This document shows positions 26,301-27,619 of a stretch of 27,619 bases of DNA, in pieces. A program made the translations under genes and the position numbers. Under the pieces are notes generated by a model that was given only the letters and a program-made list of their open reading frames with translations, was not told the origin of the DNA and did not search any database. This stretch comes from an uncultured Clostridia bacterium (GTDB lineage Bacteria > Bacillota > Clostridia > Christensenellales > UBA1242), in the NCBI GenBank assembly GCA_947623795.1, contig CANQHS010000004.1:1-27619 (forward strand), written 5' to 3'. Within the stretch, counting starts at the first letter, position 1, and every line of letters begins with the position of its first letter.

Positions 26301-27619
26301 TGGGCTCGGGAGCGGGCAGCGACATAAGAAGCTGCACTTTCTCTGGCAGTTTAGATAATGTCACATTGGCAAATGGCGAAACATATATTGGCGGAATTGT
26401 TGCAAAAGCGAGCGCCTACAACAATCGAGATTTAGGCGGAGAGCCAAATTCTCAAATCTCCACAATAATTTCGGGCTCAAATGTTGGCGAATCCTATGTT
26501 ACCTCAATAGACGCAGAATCCACAAACTTTAACTTAAGGGCAAGCAGCGGAACAAAACTCTATTTTGGCGGCATCGCGGGCAGAACGCAAGAAACTTCGC
26601 TTTCGAGCAACACGATTGGCTTAAACAGAAACAATGTTCTAAATTTAAATCTCAATCTTGAATCATCAAGTGCCGAAATTGACATCGGCGGCGTTGTTGG
26701 CTATGCGGAAAATAGTACAATTTCGAACACTGTGGCGCTATCCAACTTCACTGTTAGCGGAAATCAAAACACAACTTCGGGTTCGGCCGATGGCGCATTG
26801 AACATCGCGGGATTAATTGGACTTTATAATTCTAATAATGGCGACGCGGTGGATTCAAACAGTGTCCGAACAAACATAAATTTTGACAATGCAAATTTAA
26901 TAAGAACACATCTTTCAACCGGCGTTGCTATTGCTAAAAGTAACATAACCCTAGCTAAAAATGTATTTAGCGGAGATATTGACACAACAAATGCGACAAT
27001 AGCAAACATATATGCAGCGGGCATTTTGGCAATTTCGGACAACACAAGCAACAAAATTGAAATCAGCGAAACAATGACCGCCACCGACCTCACTGTTGGC
27101 GATAGCACAACACAAAGTTTGTATGTAGGCGGATTTATTGGCGAAATTGTTACAACCAGCACAACAAATGGACTTGTTATTTCCAATTCTGTTTCCACGG
27201 GCAGAATAATTCCATCATGTGAAATTTTGCCAAACGAAACCACAACACAAACACTAATTCGAATTCCAATCTATGTTGGTGGATTAATTGGCAGTGCGGC
27301 AACAATTCAAGAAATAAGCAACACCATTTCCACAACCAGCATAATAGCGAACAATTTGCCAACAAACATCTATGCGGGAATGAACAGCAATGACACGAAA
27401 GGCACATACATTTCTGCCTTGTTTGGCAAGGTGAACAACTATGAGAATATTGACCGTGTTTACTATTCGTCCGACTATGCTCTCTTCCCAGAGAGTGTGG
27501 CGGCGGCAATCAACCTTCCAGCTAACGGGCTATTTAGCAATGTGGATAGTTTGTTTGGCGAAAGCATCCTTTGGCAGAATTCAAGGCCAATGGCGTCAAG
27601 CCGGGTTGGAGTGGGCTTC
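14339..27619 (+). CDS. Giant surface lipoprotein with four GLUG-type domains (at least 4427 aa, 3' end missing)
   Basis: A single frame runs from ATG 14339 to the last base, 4427 codons with no stop; I read the translation through and found no frame break. Residues 1-24 are a lipoprotein signal peptide (MKKKVFGFLTAIFLLFAG..., lipobox FSAC, Cys24), so the protein is anchored to the membrane's outer face. Residues 25 to about 1130 are beta-rich and include Big-like segments, the clearest at about 980-1127 (VPVKNITLEGEEIVNRGID...). GLUG-type domains follow at about 1132-1655, 2799-3222, 3255-3822 and 3829 to the edge. Residues about 1656-2798 are further beta modules without recognised names. 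The protein is rich in Asn, Ser, Thr, Gly and Ile and almost free of Cys. It is probably an adhesin or a component of a surface layer. Its promoter is its own. The C-terminus, any cell-wall anchor and the true length lie beyond the window. Confidence 0.92.
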   Translation, partial: MKKKVFGFLTAIFLLFAGVMFSACGDKYKNLEFDISYAYDLDTADWKNGGEGISLSYGTEDDDFHLDGETHEGKIYLKVNIKNVKAKDLDRIVVSCSAAQNVAFTSLTITPGGVVEIPIMGKVNDATLKFYETNSGKSKTINLNIYKSLTDLDAKDGTPTVVQGGSPLDLTELNNIIYLPDNLDEPDGATNQIGVSYSISSIGQYSNGSYNAVYTSAQAIQERLNLTDDGLLSVKSSFVMSQNSAYVVRVKATSIFKADISTEFDVYIIDRVVDGENLYSPKVSYSSDTQHDAISEIYLYMSQNDSVHDQFGHTSVDVDLSGFNSVYSGSKQTKNGTIEYVLAVDIDGKIFHFGELGEIRHNDVAIEEQSANRFHIVVGKQSEILRNKITFFLSLKTTNADGSTSYADEMLYKKEITLNKTRLVSNVVVSDNSENFSADVYVTNNPNYKGLELDLRVRPENAINSTIFITAKDGSGLNDLQIEAFSGGILNTANPNRYSISSNSKIRIKFAEGTTSTKTLVFSAQSTPSNFENADRAAEYCTLEVTLNKLVTANSFEVFTDSNLQNSIQEMFVNVQGNNDLYLKVNHNGGNANNNGLAESTITLSAVNKNSLLPVNIFVGSNGETLSQIDLTNATRVTTSEQLGYNTYRIILSNVRKDQQVILSVQANDTTTGNVILDYSINLTGVYVVRNENRNNFYVNPTSGDLTNGAIKFDEINNSRPDLKVENFAIKSEVTAEFVVSGYAGDAGDASPDAVASIKVSANHLFNNHPFLSRTMSITTLNSYMFNLMSRSRGKTAVLDLTVGYYTFDQATNSIVKSETQMRLNVAVVETINSISYDNLEKARLSYINDEFEQIATTSFRFFTNSNVTETISFTGTSDDVDDVIKKEHISQLQINFEEDENISVVLKYKDNEIELKNGDILNINALLGNDDYLDILSDYIYVKLNGQPNRANFAITFTAIQFDELTNVQSGAINLVIEEYVPVKNITLEGEEIVNRGIDSNYIYLSYLDVALGGVDTASFVATVEYEDRQTPIPDNILTYNIYPVEQNYDGSPVVENGVVKLGEIDNDLFTVSIGENGKITLTTIPRDNGYFYGGLFKLIISSKDSKTGENSYSTNAAIYVQISDGSIKNKYIVNDENDFMAINNNLSANYCLGSDIDLTKLTTFTPIGATTSDGANIVTPFTGSLSGTTQNINSDGQVISSIRHSITVKLTNNSFAGENSGSDINYYNAIFAKLGFNEAGYNVENVNIIVNFDIECTENSANYYIAALAGINQGRIRNVGIEVERGQNKITTTTSSASLNFGIVAGKNAGTSSIIELSDSIIAANLISFELTTTSNAIGGVSGTNEGKISGEYLGKTSLNSLVYSAIVNYQITATLTASVGGIAGENFGTISNVLVGGRIVVASALEVGGIAGTSSQATIETCAVLGMELTSTSDATLAGIVAFSRSTTIRDVRFLSAQMKYNNNGVEFPTVGKIESAGTVAGIVANSSGDTITLATVENFITSYNGGLFYTLNSSSKVAGLIAESSGTTINSSFISANIAGNGATIITTVDKAIATQDDDAASDNIYFVGQIDKFDTVKNSIKVNDADNGYTVVYDSENIYVYKDTFETPKFYDKVDIMLEEDISMWVNEASDLFDSSWYYFDANKEPYSPESEFEVTEGSCYIDKMMWEMTALDLYYFDDISEQYKPVVDEGNVAAPSLKIQYYKQNSDLTDELYIKDGNGYVLNADEIDVNKEYFIAGEYSDDAWKAEVKSWFKKDIDFASDSIWRFENYNAITTTDTYYLPYLISDNEPIMILRPTDIVAEFDADYAIKTNSIVDTSFDVGEYENVTAVTIVNYFKRINSNESSIRENTHYIVSNDDHEGLVNLSIVPNGAQGGTRFEIVSGINYAYIINNEQIVFTGVSGTNPIVVKCTSTFNEEVVEYLVFFTQSTLSKLNLYKASNFVDNNPNYELTTFIGENNSKIEVSADNIFNGINFETIFDTADEDLRNAINLEIEKSSEDSSNIVSCAWDSENRIITVSVEDELNDESSQNISCDFTIKLTLNLHAYYGEYFAEGDIKELQTLNLTIIVKRTATDLQINGNDLNRYSTESTINFEVELKTGFVSDDRKTHYDIGGKETDEVGAFVPDEKDNKDTIRIRITPASGSETVLNNIKTRAGVDNYIDLFNIRVDVEPIFENPSAPDTSKILGYKYSVRISLKNDFKYRYIDVSDGKAEFSINISVSAYSNEEISKTTKATFFAAPLNVARIENYSATSKSAASPVSDAINKSTQTSSIISPSGFGGVMVLYLEPSYANIIDAKLISSTLPSDSDNYIEFEQLVYNQKTRTYETIFPKNEKLTDEHGINLNAVSYKDENGDTHYDGIIYVHTYMHKSFSGIEESLTVTLKVNTTDVSNSAELKEFTASKTLLTQFVPGTELSFDGKSQEGKNEYFVQTESYNNRVNLIVDGYGYSNPTNNFEWYLKENDKYSFKIIYDNSKLSEENKSPITDDASYNTYKDNIYVLKHGAYIKAITEYDISTYTDFARALESASENKEFEELKSYVIVEDPTIIYEKADQTKFYDINDYVRINIDYDNASQVSKNRHTLPMYLNVYANIPTSFKLTTSMTLYTENETFTSEDNSYLIFHPVDYVVESVSLSNVANGRLDTAIRRNTYLDFNFTTQNRNINLSKQIFEDMLAQEDFDILEALYYYDNDGTTPITFAKEEEHPEFKVGKGQRMQNGEVEDVYILVGVAEFTRQVYLEIRYSYEYNPATAKYEMKFYTGTGTGSLMGNEEEVGGIYNFVLNIISSTTEATAEPITDEADFIDKMQNGAGIDFILTRDLTFDSLEPIETEIRSLDGNNFRIHINSFNVDTERENYGLFAEIGQDTILKNVVVDYGGFSAPLMLNLSNATSFVFGGLAAINNGLIYNCDVMNFSSSEAVINILLKNDSNSSIVFGGLVGQNSGIITNSRVGKQEFKKIQILSDNTEEIKTDFPFDVLTFVLGNTQNQNGFTAIAGGFVGENTGIISSSYFANANLVNYSTAVGSSIEQGSQTAGFVANNSGTINFSFVKAKDSTINSVRPNATGARIEAATNGNVAGFAYVNSGTISNAFANTELRTNNAYLAGFAYSNSGTIKESYAACTLNDIAGNGVTDQPFIGINDVLTSLQTGTLENAFYYTTSSDEIDNRSTAIALNAENFSNSKNLTGFVFALNNTIAERQQGVWTYYTNANEPRILPELVSANQIAYSYRYEDLDDNQTEHNYFNAPSFAPGSVNNPYIIRDVDEYNEVMTNNNKTRSMYGYVRFINNIEFEVNAVNEDIISTRQNFTLGDALGNNITSIEGNGMTISGISLTAAVTPYNEIGLFATIENAYIKNLTLQFRNISLGSESNTGRIPYSGGLAGKINNSAIVNINLEADSSTVISGYNFVGGVAGMITGNSIIYGVNSNLSVSAVQRENHNYYSETQFNLMKSRGTLNYTGNYQTYLIGETNPSGNQYRGLSFAGGIAGVIDTNLRSGEQYNLSYINVENASSISASYAGGIAGYAGAGTSAIKLNYIVGGSNKITGRYASGGLFGFSAGKMIASQVSALEGEKVNDEYTNQYRYDTNFGEYIINLDDPETEMNGEYGNLSLLSGDNFVGGLVGIGVGATISDSYTKASIGSGRVIGGAVGLAVSSNLNFVYAVPFVDPTNATKVGGLFGDVACNEVASVPEYSEQLGLAAILDKNKANDISFTFSTLLLDKSKLDSTSAIIDFLCPTTATNAIASSGTTGSFSHVFTGSANYGEKVKNIYASNNKIVDKPLSRLYNTSSAAVQAETFNEVFAGYSEEFWLLDEARYFPILVSKPALNYNIIDYWDDFYDLKAHPDQNYRITEDIDMSEWIRRNPSNWIIDVDFTGVLIGRKEDGSAPKLSGLYINTNADDTAGFFKSTSGASISNIIFEWNANAISHYSSTASGRNLGIIGLVSASDTNSLFRNVIVRTPLDQDTKQSKSFIDPINITTIAGFGGIVGSGAGSDIRSCTFSGSLDNVTLANGETYIGGIVAKASAYNNRDLGGEPNSQISTIISGSNVGESYVTSIDAESTNFNLRASSGTKLYFGGIAGRTQETSLSSNTIGLNRNNVLNLNLNLESSSAEIDIGGVVGYAENSTISNTVALSNFTVSGNQNTTSGSADGALNIAGLIGLYNSNNGDAVDSNSVRTNINFDNANLIRTHLSTGVAIAKSNITLAKNVFSGDIDTTNATIANIYAAGILAISDNTSNKIEISETMTATDLTVGDSTTQSLYVGGFIGEIVTTSTTNGLVISNSVSTGRIIPSCEILPNETTTQTLIRIPIYVGGLIGSAATIQEISNTISTTSIIANNLPTNIYAGMNSNDTKGTYISALFGKVNNYENIDRVYYSSDYALFPESVAAAINLPANGLFSNVDSLFGESILWQNSRPMASSRVGVGF
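17732..19310 (+). repeat. GLUG-type domain A of the second giant protein
   Basis: It opens with KYIVNDENDFMAINNNL, then GSDIDLTKL and TGSLSG. Turns follow such as VGGIAGENFGTISNVLVGG and VGGIAGTSSQATIETCAV, classic GLUG phrases. It closes with a W-rich phrase (SSWYYFDANKEPYSPE). Confidence 0.75.
22733..24003 (+). repeat. GLUG-type domain B of the second giant protein
   Basis: It opens with PITDEADFIDKMQNG, then LTRDLTFDSLEPI, SLDGNNFRI and YGLFAEI. Turns include FGGLVGQNSGIITNS, AGGFVGENTGIISSS, AGFVANNSGTINFS and AGFAYVNSGTISNA. It closes WTYYTNANEPRILPEL. Confidence 0.8.
24101..25808 (+). repeat. GLUG-type domain C of the second giant protein
   Basis: It opens SVNNPYIIRDVDEYNEV, then FINNIEF, SIEGNGMTISGI and IGLFATIENAYIKNL. 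Turns include SGGLAGKI, VGGVAGMI, AGGIAGVI, AGGIAGYAG, SGGLFGFS and VGGLVGIG. It closes EFWLLDEARYFPIL. The identical 14-mer GGCGGCATTGCGGG occurs at 24791 and 24896, 35 codons apart. Confidence 0.8.
25823..27619 (+). repeat. GLUG-type domain D of the second giant protein (runs to the window edge)
   Basis: It opens YNIIDYWDDFYDLK, then ITEDIDMSEW, SGLYINTNADDTAGFF and ASISNIIFEW. Turns include FGGIVGSGAG, IGGIVAKAS, FGGIAGRTQ, IGGVVGYAE, VGGFIGEI and VGGLIGSAA. It seems to reach its closing phrase (SILWQNSRPM) just before the end, so a further domain or the C-terminus should follow. Confidence 0.75.

Noticed and set aside
4469..27619. Possible alternative genetic code with TGA as tryptophan
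   Set aside because: TGG is used for Trp throughout and TGA ends the first giant gene in a sensible place, directly before the next start.

Overview
The window looks like chromosomal DNA from an uncultured, low-GC, monoderm spore-former of the Firmicutes (Clostridia-like, gut-type). The grounds are a SpoIIID-family sporulation regulator, a SipW-type (S26B) signal peptidase, lipoprotein signal peptides, near-consensus SigA promoters, purine-rich Shine-Dalgarno sites, and very AT-rich spacers. TGA is a stop codon (it ends the 4469-13060 gene), so this is the standard bacterial code and not a Mycoplasma-type one. A species name cannot be given from sequence alone.

Region 1 (1-4003) is ordinary chromosome with some decay. 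It holds the 5' end of a GT2-like glycosyltransferase (minus strand), a degenerate macrodomain protein resembling protein-ADP-ribose hydrolases but without its catalytic and zinc motifs, a cluster of nested inverted 'TGTCA...' intergenic repeats, two unrecognised minus-strand proteins, and cysS (cysteinyl-tRNA synthetase) with clear promoter and terminator.

Region 2 (about 4004-27619) is dominated by two giant surface lipoprotein genes on the plus strand. The first (4469-13060, 2863 aa) has a lipobox, a Big_2-like domain, a long array of FN3-like beta modules and a C-terminal GLUG-type repeat region. Its stop codon lies one base before a SipW-type signal peptidase gene (13062-13586), so the two are probably translationally coupled. 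A shared bidirectional terminator separates this pair from a convergent spoIIID. A second giant gene then starts at 14339 behind a TTGACT-17-TATAAT promoter and stays open to the window edge (4427 codons, no stop). It too has a lipobox, Big-like modules and four successive GLUG-type domains.

A working picture, which is inference, is a cell-surface system of two very large membrane-anchored beta-rich proteins with a co-expressed signal peptidase, enclosing a sporulation regulator. The giant pair plus signal peptidase is the most interesting content. The degenerate macrodomain and the nested repeat cluster come next. No tRNA, rRNA, CRISPR array, insertion sequence or phage gene was seen.
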